From an uncultured Eubacteriales bacterium (lineage in GTDB: Bacteria; Bacillota; Clostridia; Christensenellales; Aristaeellaceae), in NCBI GenBank assembly GCA_902767565.1, contig CACXHY010000012.1, positions 1 through 64,000 on the forward strand: DNA of 64,000 nucleotides, written 5' to 3'. Both the position numbers and the translations under genes were made by a program. Position 1 is the first letter of the stretch. Each line of letters opens with the position of its first letter. Positions 16,698-26,141 of the stretch are shown here, piece after piece. The notes beneath the pieces were generated by a model. The model saw only the letters and a program-made list of their open reading frames with translations, had not been told where the DNA came from and did no database searches.

Positions 16698-17920
16698 TCT
16701 TCGTTCTCATCCTCCAATGATTCCACCGCGCTCAGGCGGCGCTGGATGGCCCGGGTGCGGCTGAAGGCGGAGTCCATGGACTCGGTGGCCTGCTGAAGAC
16801 GCCGCCGGGTCTGCTCCAGGGTCTCGGCGAAGCGGCCGAAATCGCCCTTGACCTCGCTGAGGAGCCGCCAGATCTCGCCGGAGCGCTGCTCGATGGCCAG
16901 GGTGCGGAAGCCCATCTGCAGGGCGTTGAGGAGCGCGGCGAAGGTGCTGGGCCCGGCCACCACCACCCGGTGCTCCCGCTGGATCTGTCCGGTGAGCTCC
17001 GGGTCGCGCGCGGCCTCGGCGTACAGCCCCTCCACCGGCAGGAACATCACCGCGAAATCCGTGGAGTGGGGCGGCGCGACGTACTTGCCCGCGATCCGCT
17101 TCGCCTCCGCCTTCAGGCGCGCACAAAGGGCCTTGCGGGCGCTCTCGGAGGCAGCCGCGTCACCCGAAGAAGAGGCCTCCTGCAGCCGCAGCCAGTCCTC
17201 CTGGGGGAACTTTGAGTCGATGGGGAGCCAGAGGGTGTCCCCGCTGTCCTTCGCGGGAAGGCGGATGGCGAATTCCACCCGCTCGCCGCTGCCGGGGACG
17301 ACCTCCACGTTGGTGTCGTACTGTCCCGGAGCCAGGATCTCGGAAAGGAGGGCGCCCAGCTGGATCTCTCCCCAGGTGCCCCGGGTCTTCACGTTGGTGA
17401 GCACCTTTTTCAGATCCCCCACCCCGCTGGCCAGGGAGCGCATCTCCCCCAGGCCCTTCCAGACCTGCTCCAGACGCTGGCTGACCTGGCCGAAGCTCTC
17501 CGTCAGCCGCTTGTCCAGCGATTCGGTGAGTTTTTCGTCCACGGTCTGGCGCATGCGGGTCAGCTGCTGCTCGTTCTCCTGCCGCAGCTGGGTCATGGCC
17601 CCCGTGAGGCTCTGGCGCAGCTGCTCCATGCGGCTGTCCATCTGTCCGAGGGTCTCCAGCATGGCGGTGAGCTGTCCCTGCTGGGCGGCTCCCAGCTGCG
17701 CCTGCCCGGCGGCGGCGTCCCGCAGGGCCTGCCGGACCTCGTCTTCCTGCCGGTCGAGGGCATCCAGCAGCTCATCCGCCACCTGGTTGATCAACTCGGC
17801 CTGCCGGGCGTTTTCCCGCTCCCGGGCGCGCTTCTCCCGCAGCCGCATCACCAGCAGGGCGATCAGCAGACCCACCGCGCAGGCCGACAGGAGCAGCATG
17901 ACCGCTTCTGTGACGGTCAC
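16694..17920 (-). CDS. rmuC: RmuC family protein
   Basis: 408 aa. One N-terminal transmembrane helix (about 5-25), a long charged coiled coil (about 28-190, rich in Glu, Gln and Arg), then the conserved RmuC nuclease-like domain beginning near the segment NVKTRGTWGE. RmuC limits DNA inversion and recombination in Escherichia coli. The start overlaps the argH stop by 4 bp, giving an argH-rmuC-hydrolase translationally linked array. Confidence 0.93.
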   Translation of the reverse strand: MTVTEAVMLLLSACAVGLLIALLVMRLREKRARERENARQAELINQVADELLDALDRQEDEVRQALRDAAAGQAQLGAAQQGQLTAMLETLGQMDSRMEQLRQSLTGAMTQLRQENEQQLTRMRQTVDEKLTESLDKRLTESFGQVSQRLEQVWKGLGEMRSLASGVGDLKKVLTNVKTRGTWGEIQLGALLSEILAPGQYDTNVEVVPGSGERVEFAIRLPAKDSGDTLWLPIDSKFPQEDWLRLQEASSSGDAAASESARKALCARLKAEAKRIAGKYVAPPHSTDFAVMFLPVEGLYAEAARDPELTGQIQREHRVVVAGPSTFAALLNALQMGFRTLAIEQRSGEIWRLLSEVKGDFGRFAETLEQTRRRLQQATESMDSAFSRTRAIQRRLSAVESLEDENEE

Positions 17921-19284
17921 AGCCGTGCCCTCGCGTCGTCGATGGCCCGCTGCACCATGGCCGGGGCGGGGCCGCCGGGAATGGCGCGGCGCTCCACGCA
18001 GGCGGTGAGGCTCATGGCCTCGTAGACGTCCTCCTCAAAGGCGGGGTGGAAGGCGCGCAGTTCGTCCAGGGTCAGGTCGAGCAGTCCCTTGTCCCGCTCG
18101 ACACAGTAAGCCACTGCCTGACCGACCACCCGGTGGGCGTCGCGGAAGGGCAGGCCCTTGCGGACGAGGTAATCCGCGCAGTCCGTGGCGTTGGCAAAGC
18201 CGCCGGACGCGCCCTTCTCCATCACGTCGCCGCGGAAGGTGAGGGTGCGCAGCATGGCGGTGAAGACCGTCAGGCACTTGACCAGGGTGTCGCGGGCGTC
18301 AAAGAAGCCCTCCTTGTCCTCCTGCATGTCCTTGTTGTAAGCCAGGGGAAGGCCTTTCATGGTGGTCAGCAGGGCCATCAGCTCGCCGTACACGCGGCCC
18401 GTCTTGCCGCGGATCAGTTCCGCCACGTCCGGATTCTTCTTCTGGGGCATGATGGAGGAGCCGGTGGAGTAGGCGTCGTCCATGATCACGAAGCGGAACT
18501 CATTGGTGGACCAGAGGATCAGCTCCTCGCAGAAACGGCTCAGGTGCATCATGGTGAGGGACGCGGCGTGGAGCCAGTCCAGGAGGTAATCCCGGTCGCT
18601 GACGCCGTCCAGGCTGTTCATGGTGATGGAGGAGAAGCCCAGCAGCTCCGCCACACGCTCCCGGTCAAGGGGATAGGTGGTGGCGGCCAGCGCGCCGGAG
18701 CCCAGCGGCATCACGTCCGCGGCCTCCTGCGCCCGGGCAAAGCGCTCCCGGTCACGCAGGAACATCTGCACATAGGCCAGCAGGTGGTGGGCCAGGGTGA
18801 CGGGCTGGGCCTTCTGCATGTGGGTGTAGCCCGGCATCACGGTGTGCAGGTTGTCCTGCGCGATGTCGAGGAGGGCCGTCAGCAGGTCGGTGAGGATCTC
18901 CCGGACTTCGCCGGCGGTCTCCTTCGCGTACATGTGCATGTCCAGGGCCACCTGGTCATTGCGGCTGCGGCCCGTGTGCAGGCGCTTGCCGGCCTCGCCG
19001 ATGCGCTCCGTGAGGATGGTCTCCACGTTCATGTGGATGTCCTCGGCGTCGATCTGCCAGTCGATCTTCCCCGCCTGCGCGTCGGCCAGGATGCCCTTCA
19101 GGCCCTCCACGATGGCGTCGGCGTCGGCCTGCGGGATGATCCCCTGCTCGCCGAGCATCGTGGCGTGGGCGATGGAGCCCCGGATGTCCTGGGCAAAGAG
19201 CCGTTTGTCAAAAGAGATGGACGAGTTGAAGTCGTCCACCAGGCCGTCGGTGGCCTTGCTGAAGCGTCCGCCCCAGAGTTTCAT
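17917..19284 (-). CDS. argH: Argininosuccinate lyase
   Basis: 455 aa cytoplasmic enzyme that splits argininosuccinate into arginine and fumarate, the last arginine biosynthesis step. The fumarase/aspartase superfamily signature GSSIMPQKKNPD is present, as is the N-terminal KLWGGRF of ArgH. The start at 19284 is chosen because the protein begins there in the family and AGAGGTG lies just upstream. argG is not next to it in this window, unlike many genomes. Confidence 0.96.
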   Translation of the reverse strand: MKLWGGRFSKATDGLVDDFNSSISFDKRLFAQDIRGSIAHATMLGEQGIIPQADADAIVEGLKGILADAQAGKIDWQIDAEDIHMNVETILTERIGEAGKRLHTGRSRNDQVALDMHMYAKETAGEVREILTDLLTALLDIAQDNLHTVMPGYTHMQKAQPVTLAHHLLAYVQMFLRDRERFARAQEAADVMPLGSGALAATTYPLDRERVAELLGFSSITMNSLDGVSDRDYLLDWLHAASLTMMHLSRFCEELILWSTNEFRFVIMDDAYSTGSSIMPQKKNPDVAELIRGKTGRVYGELMALLTTMKGLPLAYNKDMQEDKEGFFDARDTLVKCLTVFTAMLRTLTFRGDVMEKGASGGFANATDCADYLVRKGLPFRDAHRVVGQAVAYCVERDKGLLDLTLDELRAFHPAFEEDVYEAMSLTACVERRAIPGGPAPAMVQRAIDDARARL

Positions 19285-19343
19285 ACTCTCACACCTCTTT
19301 ATTCGTTTCTCGTGTTTGCATTCGCTGGCCTGCGGTGATCCAT

Positions 19344-20189
19344 TCAGCGCAGCCTCACTTGGATGATCCTGAATTCTCCGTTCCAGACGCGGAGTTTTTG
19401 TCCGTTGCGCAACGTGATATTCACACGCTGCCCGACGGCGGTAACGTCTGGGCTGCTCCACACGTGCCATTCACCGCTGTCTTCCTGGAAATCGTACACC
19501 GTACACTCGGCAATCGGTCCGAAATAATCGTTGTCGTAAACGGCTGTCGCTTCGAGGACGTACACACCAGCAGGGATATCCTCTCCTACCAGGAAGTCGC
19601 CCCCGTAAAGGTACTCGTACAAAATGCCCCGCGTGAACATCTCTGTGGTGACATACTGTGCCAGGGACATCAGTTCCTCGTCGCTCAGAAAAGACAGCTC
19701 GGGCGAAGTCTCGGGAGCCGCATCAACGATGTCTTCAATGGAAGGCGGTGGGGTCCTTGCCGCCACGCTTCGGGTAGCCACAAGTCTGAATTCCAGCACT
19801 TCACCTTGATTCGAGAGCCAAGACATGCTGCCCATGACTTCCCCTGCCTCCACCGGGGCGGCAAAGTCGCGTTTATAGTCGATCAACGCGATGTTCAGAT
19901 ATCCGGACTTCATTGCCGAGATGCTCTCGGGCGAATCGCAGACCCTGAAATCCCGCGCAGCATCGTCAACCGGCTCGCATGCGAGAGTAAGAGCTCCCAT
20001 TTCCTTGTCATCCAGCGCATAGCCTGAAAGCTGTATCGTGATCGGATTCGCTTCGTAGATCTCTACCACACTCACCGAAACGGTTTGGCTGGGATCCGGT
20101 GTCCCATTCTCCGCAAGAGAGAACGCAATGAAGTGGCACAAGATCAGCGGCACAAGCAGACCGCACAGTTGCTTCCTCCATTTTCTCAT
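19344..20189 (-). CDS. Secreted protein with orphan PBP5-type C-terminal domain
   Basis: 281 aa. Signal peptide (about 1-27). Residues about 40-145 align without gaps to residues 317-421 of the D-Ala-D-Ala carboxypeptidase at 14162, with 54 of 105 identical by hand count, but there is no peptidase domain. The second half holds a different module with FLVGEDIPAGVYVLEA, typical of small surface proteins in Firmicutes. Base composition looks less GC-rich than its neighbours. Ribosome binding site AAGGAGGT is excellent. Function unknown; possibly a non-catalytic regulator or competitor of the carboxypeptidase at the wall. Confidence 0.85.
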   Translation of the reverse strand: MRKWRKQLCGLLVPLILCHFIAFSLAENGTPDPSQTVSVSVVEIYEANPITIQLSGYALDDKEMGALTLACEPVDDAARDFRVCDSPESISAMKSGYLNIALIDYKRDFAAPVEAGEVMGSMSWLSNQGEVLEFRLVATRSVAARTPPPSIEDIVDAAPETSPELSFLSDEELMSLAQYVTTEMFTRGILYEYLYGGDFLVGEDIPAGVYVLEATAVYDNDYFGPIAECTVYDFQEDSGEWHVWSSPDVTAVGQRVNITLRNGQKLRVWNGEFRIIQVRLR

Positions 20190-20224
20190 CGTTCATACCT
20201 CCTTCGGGGACGAATGGAATGCAG

Positions 20225-20749
20225 TCATCCAAGATAGTCTGCCCACGCGCCTTCCGGCTCATCCCGCCCGGTCAGCGCACCCGTGCCGCTCAGGCCCGGG
20301 AAGCCCGCCTGCCGCAGGGCCTCGTACAGCACCACGGCCACGGAGTTGGAGAGGTTGAGGCTCCGGGCCTCCTCCCGCATGGGGATGCGGACGCAGCGGT
20401 CGTACTCCCTTTCCAGCAGGTTTTCCGGCAGGCCCCGGCTCTCCCGCCCGAAGACGAGAAAGTCCCCGTCCCGGTAGTCGGCCGTCGTGTGGCTCCGGGG
20501 CGCCTTGGTGGAGGCGAACCAGCAGCGGGCGCCGGGATTCCGCCGGAAGAAGTCCGCCAGATCCTCATAGACGTGATAGCGCATCAGGAACCAGTAATCC
20601 AGCCCGGCCCGGCGCATGTAGCGGTCGTCGAGAGAAAAGCCCAGCGGCTTGATCAGATGGAGCTCCGCGCCGGTGGCCGCGCAGGTCCGGGCGATGTTGC
20701 CGGTGTTCTGCGGGATTTCCGGCTCCACAAGAACGATGTTGAACGCCAT
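20225..20749 (-). CDS. trmL: tRNA (cytidine(34)-2'-O)-methyltransferase TrmL
   Basis: 174 aa SPOUT methyltransferase. Conserved blocks PQNTGNIART, FGRESRGLPE and the knot segment NLSNSVAVVLYEALRQ identify the TrmL/YibK group, which methylates the wobble ribose of tRNA-Leu. The start at 20749 (MAFNIVLVEPE) matches the family N-terminus and has AAGGAAG upstream. It lies 14 bp behind the ABC-F gene. Confidence 0.93.
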   Translation of the reverse strand: MAFNIVLVEPEIPQNTGNIARTCAATGAELHLIKPLGFSLDDRYMRRAGLDYWFLMRYHVYEDLADFFRRNPGARCWFASTKAPRSHTTADYRDGDFLVFGRESRGLPENLLEREYDRCVRIPMREEARSLNLSNSVAVVLYEALRQAGFPGLSGTGALTGRDEPEGAWADYLG

Positions 20750-20763
20750 GGGCAGCTTCCTTT

Positions 20764-22671
20764 TCACGCTTCGCTTTCCAGCGCTTCCCACGCCTCGTAC
20801 AGGCGCGACACCTCAGCCTTCTGCCGCTGGTACCGCTTCGTCAGCTCCGTGGCGTTTCCGGCGTCGTTCCAGACGGACGGATCCGCCAGCAGCTGTTCCA
20901 GCCGATCGGCCTCCGCCTCGGCCTTCAGGACCGCGTCCTCCGCCTGCTGCAGGCGAAGGCGGCGCTCCTTTTCGCGGGCCTCGGCGTCGCGGGCCTTGCG
21001 CTTTTCCTTATCCTGCTGCGTGCGGGTCAGGCCGGCGTTCTCCCCGTCCGGGGGGATCTCCCGGGTGATCTTCTCGTAGTAGTCGTCGAAATTGCCCAGG
21101 TACTCGTCGATGCCCGTGGGGGTCAGCACCAGCACCTTCTCGGCGAAGCGGTTGATGAAGTAGCGGTCGTGGCTGATGGCCAGGATCGTGCCGGGGAAGT
21201 CCTGCAGCGCCTGCTCCAGCACCTCGCGGCTGTCCATGTCCAGGTGGTTGGTGGGCTCGTCGAGGAGAAGGAGATTGTCCTTGCGCAGCATCAACTTCGT
21301 CAGCGCCACCCGGCCCTTCTCGCCGCCGGAGAGGGTGCCCACGGGCATCAGCACGTCGTCGCCCGTGAACAGGAAGAGGCCCAGCGCGCCGCGGACTTCG
21401 GTCTGGTCCAGGCGGCGGAAGTCGTCCCACACCTCGTCCAGCACGGTCTTGCCGTCGTGGAGCTTGGCCTGATGCTGGTCATAGTAGCCCAGATCCACGC
21501 CGGTCCCGAAGCGGATCATGCCGCCGTCGGGCTTTTCCTCCCCCACGATCATCCGCATGAGGGTGGTCTTGCCCACGCCGTTGGCGCCGATGAGGGCGCA
21601 GCGGTCGCCAGCACGCAGGTGCAGCTTCACATGCTCGAAGAGGGTGCGGCCCTCGAAGCCCTTTTTCAGCTCCTCCGCCATCAGCACGTCGTCGCCGGTG
21701 CGGCGGCGGATGTCGAAGCGGAAGCGGATGGCGCTCTCGTCGGCGGGCTTTTCCAGTCGTTCGATCTTCTCCAGGCGCTTTTCCCGGCTCTCCGCCAGGC
21801 GGATGCTCTTCTCCCGGTTGAAGGAGCGGAAGCGGGCGATGATGGCCTCCTGCCGGGCGATCTCCTTCTGCTGCAGCTGGTAGGCCTTCATGCGGATCTC
21901 GAAGCGCTCGGCCCGCTGGCTGTTGTAGGAGGTGTAGTTTCCGTCGTAGCATTCCACCCGGCCGAAGAGGAGCTCGCCCACGCGGTTGCAGACGGCGTCC
22001 ATGAAATAGCGGTCGTGGCTGATGAGCAGCACCGTGCCGCGGTATTCGCGGAGATAGGTCTCCAGCCAGGCGATGCTGTCCAGGTCCAGGTGGTTCGTGG
22101 GCTCGTCCAGCAGCAGGATGTCGGGCTCCGTCAGCAGCATGCGGCCGAGGCAGAGCCGGGTCTTTTCGCCGCCGGAGAGGGAGGCGGCCCGCTGGCTCTG
22201 CTGCTCCTTGCGGAAGCCGAGGCCTGCCAGCACGCCCTGCACCGTGGAGCGCCAGCCGTAGCCGTTGGCCTTCTCAAAGTCCCGGGTCAGCTGGTCGTAA
22301 GCGCTGCCCAGCCGCTGCAGGAGGGTCTCATCGCGGGCGGCCTCCGCCATCTCGTGCTCCATGGCGCGCAGGCGCCGCTCCATGGCCTCCACCGGGGCAA
22401 ATACGCTCTCCAGTTCCTCCAGCACCGTGCGCTCCGGATCCACCGTGCCCTGCTGGGCCAGGTAGCCGAAGCGCAGCCCCTTCTGCTGGGTCATGGTCCC
22501 GGCGTCGGAGGTCTCCAGCCCGGCGATGATCTTCATCAGGGTGGATTTGCCGCTGCCGTTGACGCCCACCAGCGCCATGCGGTCCCCGTCCTGCAGGGTA
22601 AACGAAACATCCCGCAGCACCTCATTGGTGCCGAAGGACTTTTTGATCCCTTGCAGCGACAGCAGTATCAT
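20764..22671 (-). CDS. ABC-F family ATPase
   Basis: 635 aa with two ABC ATPase domains and no membrane segments. Walker A sites GVNGSGKST (36-44) and GANGVGKTT, signatures LSGGEKTR and LSGGEKGR, and two Walker B regions with DEPTNHLD. Between them is the linker rich in Arg, Lys and Glu that enters the ribosomal E site in this family. A C-terminal coiled coil (about 545-635) resembles Uup/YdiF. Probably a ribosome-associated translation factor; antibiotic-resistance function cannot be claimed. It starts 1 bp after the YycJ-like gene. Confidence 0.93.
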   Translation of the reverse strand: MILLSLQGIKKSFGTNEVLRDVSFTLQDGDRMALVGVNGSGKSTLMKIIAGLETSDAGTMTQQKGLRFGYLAQQGTVDPERTVLEELESVFAPVEAMERRLRAMEHEMAEAARDETLLQRLGSAYDQLTRDFEKANGYGWRSTVQGVLAGLGFRKEQQSQRAASLSGGEKTRLCLGRMLLTEPDILLLDEPTNHLDLDSIAWLETYLREYRGTVLLISHDRYFMDAVCNRVGELLFGRVECYDGNYTSYNSQRAERFEIRMKAYQLQQKEIARQEAIIARFRSFNREKSIRLAESREKRLEKIERLEKPADESAIRFRFDIRRRTGDDVLMAEELKKGFEGRTLFEHVKLHLRAGDRCALIGANGVGKTTLMRMIVGEEKPDGGMIRFGTGVDLGYYDQHQAKLHDGKTVLDEVWDDFRRLDQTEVRGALGLFLFTGDDVLMPVGTLSGGEKGRVALTKLMLRKDNLLLLDEPTNHLDMDSREVLEQALQDFPGTILAISHDRYFINRFAEKVLVLTPTGIDEYLGNFDDYYEKITREIPPDGENAGLTRTQQDKEKRKARDAEAREKERRLRLQQAEDAVLKAEAEADRLEQLLADPSVWNDAGNATELTKRYQRQKAEVSRLYEAWEALESEA

Positions 22672-22672
22672 G

Positions 22673-23476
22673 TCAGTCTCCTATCGTGTACACGCCGCCC
22701 ACCCGGTCGCGGTAGGCGATATCGACGCGGATATCCACGCCCATCTGCATGCCTTCGAGCTCGCAGCGGGACTCGGTGGTGGTCAGGGCCAGGCGCGGGG
22801 TGTTGTTCTCCCCGGAGAGATGGCCGAGGATCAGGTTGCGGACGCCGGTCTCCCGCAGGAGGACGGCGGCCTCGGCGCAGGCGTCATTGCTGAGGTGCCC
22901 GCGGCGGCCGAGGATGCGGCGCTTCAGGGCCTGGGAGTAGTGATCGTTGGCCATCAGCATATCGGGGTCATGGTTGGATTCCAGCAGCACCAAGTCAGCC
23001 CCGCCGACGCGGTCCAGCAGATCCTTCGGAAAATAGCCCAGGTCGGTGGCGGTGGCGACGCTGTGTCCGCCGCCCCACAGCCGGAAACCCACGGGGTCTG
23101 CCGCGTCGTGGGGAATGGAGAAGCTGTCGACGCCGAGGCTGCCGATGTAGAAGTCCTGCCCGGCTTCGATCACCCGCCGCTGCTCCGGGGCGATCTTCCC
23201 GACCTTGTCCGCAATGCCCTGCCAGGTCCCGGCGGTGGCATAGACGGGGACCCCCAGCTTGCGCGCCAGGATGCCCACCCCGGCGATGTGGTCGGAATGC
23301 TCGTGCGTGACGAGGATGGCGTCGATCTTTCCCGGATCCTCGCCGATGAAGGTCAGGGCGTCGGTGATCATCCGGCCGGACTTCCCGGCGTCGATGAGCA
23401 CCCGGACGTCGCCGTACTGCACGAACAGCGCGTTTCCGCTCGAGCCGGAATACAGGGGACAGAATCGTAACTGCAT
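22673..23476 (-). CDS. yycJ: MBL-fold metallohydrolase, YycJ/WalJ type
   Basis: 267 aa metallo-beta-lactamase fold. The metal motif THEHSDHIAG is near residue 60, and further ligand regions ESNHDPDML and GHLSNDACAEA are typical of YycJ/WalJ, a predicted exonuclease-like hydrolase linked elsewhere to WalRK and to DNA repair. Here it is not next to a walRK locus. The start at 23476 gives the family N-terminus (MQLRFCPLYSGSSGN); the ribosome binding site is weak (AAAGG). Confidence 0.87.
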   Translation of the reverse strand: MQLRFCPLYSGSSGNALFVQYGDVRVLIDAGKSGRMITDALTFIGEDPGKIDAILVTHEHSDHIAGVGILARKLGVPVYATAGTWQGIADKVGKIAPEQRRVIEAGQDFYIGSLGVDSFSIPHDAADPVGFRLWGGGHSVATATDLGYFPKDLLDRVGGADLVLLESNHDPDMLMANDHYSQALKRRILGRRGHLSNDACAEAAVLLRETGVRNLILGHLSGENNTPRLALTTTESRCELEGMQMGVDIRVDIAYRDRVGGVYTIGD

Positions 23477-23583
23477 GCTATCGCCTTTGCCAGGGCGGAC
23501 GCGGGCAGCAGCGGTCCGCCGGCCATCCCGGTGATCCCGGGAACCGCTGGGAACCGCGTTCCGCGTCCGCATTTCTGCGTTCG

Positions 23584-24324
23584 TTATACGTCCAGGTGCT
23601 TCGCCACCCGCTCGCTCTCCGGCGGCGGGGTCATGTAGTCCGGTCCGAAGAGCTCGGTCAGCACCTCATGCCAGCGGGCGGGGATCTTCACGGTCTGATC
23701 CTCGAAGGGGGAATCGATCAGCTCCGCGAACTGGTCGGCGTGCCAGATGTGAGTCATCAGCTCGAAAGCGCCGTTGGACATGCACAGGTCGTCGCCCGTT
23801 TTGTACCGGGTGCTGACCTTCTCGTAGCGCTTCGTCTTCCATTGCGTCGTGAAGAACAGGCCCAGGAAATGCGTCCCGTGGAGGAGGATGCGGTTCTTCA
23901 GCCCAAACCGACTGTAGTCTGTATTGCGCTTCAGCATACCCTGCAGCAGGTGCAGATGCAGGAACCACAGCTTGCGCCGGAAGCCCTCCGGGGGGCAGTG
24001 GTCGAGGATGAAGAGGTCCGTGAACGCCGCGGCCTTTTCCGGGTCGCGGTTCATCACCCGGGGCGTCCATGTGTTGAGATAGGTCAACTCAAAGCGGGGA
24101 TCGCACTCCTTCGGATAGACCTCCCGGAAGCGGGTGAAGGCCTCCCGGGTGATGAGCAGATCGACGTCGTCGTCCCAGGGGATGAAGCCCTTGTGCCGCA
24201 CCGCGCCGAGCAGGCTGCCGCACATCATGTTGTAGGGGATGCCGTGCCGCTCGCAGACCGAGGTGATGTCACGCAGCTGCTCGAGCAGTTCCGCGTGGAT
24301 ATCGGCCAGATTCAGTTCCGCCAT
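23584..24324 (-). CDS. LicD family phosphotransferase
   Basis: 246 aa, no membrane segment. The LicD nucleotidyl/phosphotransferase core with GSLLGAVRHKGFIPWDDDVD lies near residues 35-55. LicD enzymes add phosphocholine or related phospho-substituents to teichoic acids and surface glycans. It ends a module with a sugar-phosphate transferase and a split transketolase, which supports a surface polysaccharide role. Confidence 0.9.
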   Translation of the reverse strand: MAELNLADIHAELLEQLRDITSVCERHGIPYNMMCGSLLGAVRHKGFIPWDDDVDLLITREAFTRFREVYPKECDPRFELTYLNTWTPRVMNRDPEKAAAFTDLFILDHCPPEGFRRKLWFLHLHLLQGMLKRNTDYSRFGLKNRILLHGTHFLGLFFTTQWKTKRYEKVSTRYKTGDDLCMSNGAFELMTHIWHADQFAELIDSPFEDQTVKIPARWHEVLTELFGPDYMTPPPESERVAKHLDV

Positions 24325-24342
24325 GCCTGTGTTCTCCTTTGA

Positions 24343-25269
24343 TCAACGGCCTTGCAGCCATGCTTCCGTGCGTTCGGCGACGGCCGCGGCATCCATGCGG
24401 TAGCGCTCCCGCAGATACTGCTGTGTTCCGACGATGGAGGAATACACATCCTCCATGCCGATCCGGTGGATCCGGCAGCCCGCGCCGGCCTCCGCCGCGG
24501 CCTCGCACACCGCGGAGCCGAAGCCGCCGACGACGGTGTGCTCCTCCACGGTGACGATGTGCCGGAACCGGGCGAAGAGTTCCGCCAACTTCTCTGTGTC
24601 AATGGGCTTGATGCACGGGAAGGAAACGACCTCCGCGGAGATGCCCCTTTGCGCCAGTCGTTCCGCGGCCTCCGCGGTCTGGGTCAGGATCCCGCCGGCG
24701 GAGAGGATCGCCACGTCCGTGCCCGCCCGCAGGGTCAGGGCCTTCGGCAGCGTCCAGCCGGTGACGGGAGACGCGTGCAGGGTCGGTTCCCCGCCGCGGC
24801 CGAGGCGAAGGTAGCAGGTGCCCTTCGTGCGCAGCATCACCGGCACCACGGCCTCCACCTCGGCCGGATCGCCGGGGGTGAAGACCGTCACGCCGGGCAG
24901 AGAACGCATCATGGCCATGTCCTCGGTGGCGTGATGGCTCATGCCGAGGCTGCCGTACACAAAGCCGCCGCCCACGCAGACCACCTTGACATCCGCGCCG
25001 TGGTAAGCGCAATCGTTTCGGATCTGCTCGATGCAGCGCAGGGTGGGAAAATTGCCGATGGAATAGGTCAGCACCGTCCGCCCCGTGGCCGCCAGGCCGG
25101 CCGCCATGGAGGTCATGCTCTGTTCGGCGATGCCGGCGTTGACGAACTGTTTCGGGTACGTCTCCCAGAAGGGCTTCAGCACTCCGAACCCGAGGTCGCC
25201 GGTGACAAGGGTGATGCGGGGATCCTCCGCCGCTTCGCGCATCAGGGCGCGGGTGAACGCGTCTCTCAT
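24343..25269 (-). CDS. Transketolase, C-terminal subunit
   Basis: 308 aa, pyrimidine-binding plus C-terminal domains of a split transketolase. It pairs with the N-terminal subunit encoded just upstream, whose stop overlaps this start by 4 bp. Split transketolases of this kind often lie in carbohydrate or surface-glycan loci and may act on a special sugar, with thiamine diphosphate at the subunit interface. Whether this is the central pentose-phosphate enzyme cannot be decided here. Confidence 0.9.
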   Translation of the reverse strand: MRDAFTRALMREAAEDPRITLVTGDLGFGVLKPFWETYPKQFVNAGIAEQSMTSMAAGLAATGRTVLTYSIGNFPTLRCIEQIRNDCAYHGADVKVVCVGGGFVYGSLGMSHHATEDMAMMRSLPGVTVFTPGDPAEVEAVVPVMLRTKGTCYLRLGRGGEPTLHASPVTGWTLPKALTLRAGTDVAILSAGGILTQTAEAAERLAQRGISAEVVSFPCIKPIDTEKLAELFARFRHIVTVEEHTVVGGFGSAVCEAAAEAGAGCRIHRIGMEDVYSSIVGTQQYLRERYRMDAAAVAERTEAWLQGR

Positions 25270-26141
25270 GGTCTCTGGGCCTCCAGCTCCCGAAGCGCCG
25301 CTTCGTATTCCTCTCCCTGGGGTGTGCGGTAATGCCAGAGGATGTCGTTCTCCATGAAGGACACGCCCTTGCCCTTGGTGGTCTCGCAGAGGATGACCGT
25401 GGGGCGCGTGTCCTCGCTTCGCGCCTCGGCAAAGGCCGCCGTGAGGGCTTCGGTGTCATGGCCGTCCGCCGTGAGCGTGCGCCAGCCGAAGGCGCGCCAT
25501 TTGTCGGCGAAGGGCTCCAGCTTCAGCGTGTTCTCGCAGAAGTCCAGGGACTGCATGCGGTTGTGATCCACCACCGCGATCAGCCTGTCCAGCCCGTAAT
25601 GCCGGGCTTGCAGCGCCGCCTCCCAGACGGAGCCCTCGTCGCACTCGCCGTCGCCGAGGATCACATAGGTCCGCCAGGGCACGCTGTCCAGCTTTGCCCC
25701 CAGGGCCATGCCCACGCCCACGCCCAGGCCGTGGCCCAGGGATCCGGTGGAGACTTCCACCCCGGGGATGCCCTTGTGGCTGACATGGCCGGAAAGGCGG
25801 GAACCGTTGGCGTAATGGGTCTTCAGCTCCTCCACGGGGAAAAAGCCGCGCTCCGCCAGAGCCGCGTAGACCGCCGCGCCGGCGTGGCCCTTGGAGAGGA
25901 TCAGCCGGTCGCGATCCGGCCAGTCGGGCCGGTCCGGACGCACGTTCAGCACGCGGGTATAGAGCACGGCCATGATCTCCGCCAGAGAAAACACCGACCC
26001 GATGTGGCTTCCGCGGCTCAGGTGGGTCATCTCCAGACCGTGGCGGCGGATCAGCCAGGCCAGCACCTTCGGGTCGGAGGCGTCGGGGCCGGTCTCGGGA
26101 AAGCCCGCATGGGTCAGGGCCGTGTACGGGGCCTCCGTCAT
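25266..26141 (-). CDS. Transketolase, N-terminal subunit
   Basis: 291 aa. The thiamine diphosphate motif GDGECDEGSVWEAA followed by VVDHNRMQ (about residues 145-180) is intact. GSLGHGLGVGVGMALG marks the N-terminal domain. Its start overlaps the sugar transferase stop by 4 bp (26138-26141) and its stop overlaps the C-terminal subunit start, so the three genes are translationally linked. Confidence 0.92.
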   Translation of the reverse strand: MTEAPYTALTHAGFPETGPDASDPKVLAWLIRRHGLEMTHLSRGSHIGSVFSLAEIMAVLYTRVLNVRPDRPDWPDRDRLILSKGHAGAAVYAALAERGFFPVEELKTHYANGSRLSGHVSHKGIPGVEVSTGSLGHGLGVGVGMALGAKLDSVPWRTYVILGDGECDEGSVWEAALQARHYGLDRLIAVVDHNRMQSLDFCENTLKLEPFADKWRAFGWRTLTADGHDTEALTAAFAEARSEDTRPTVILCETTKGKGVSFMENDILWHYRTPQGEEYEAALRELEAQRP

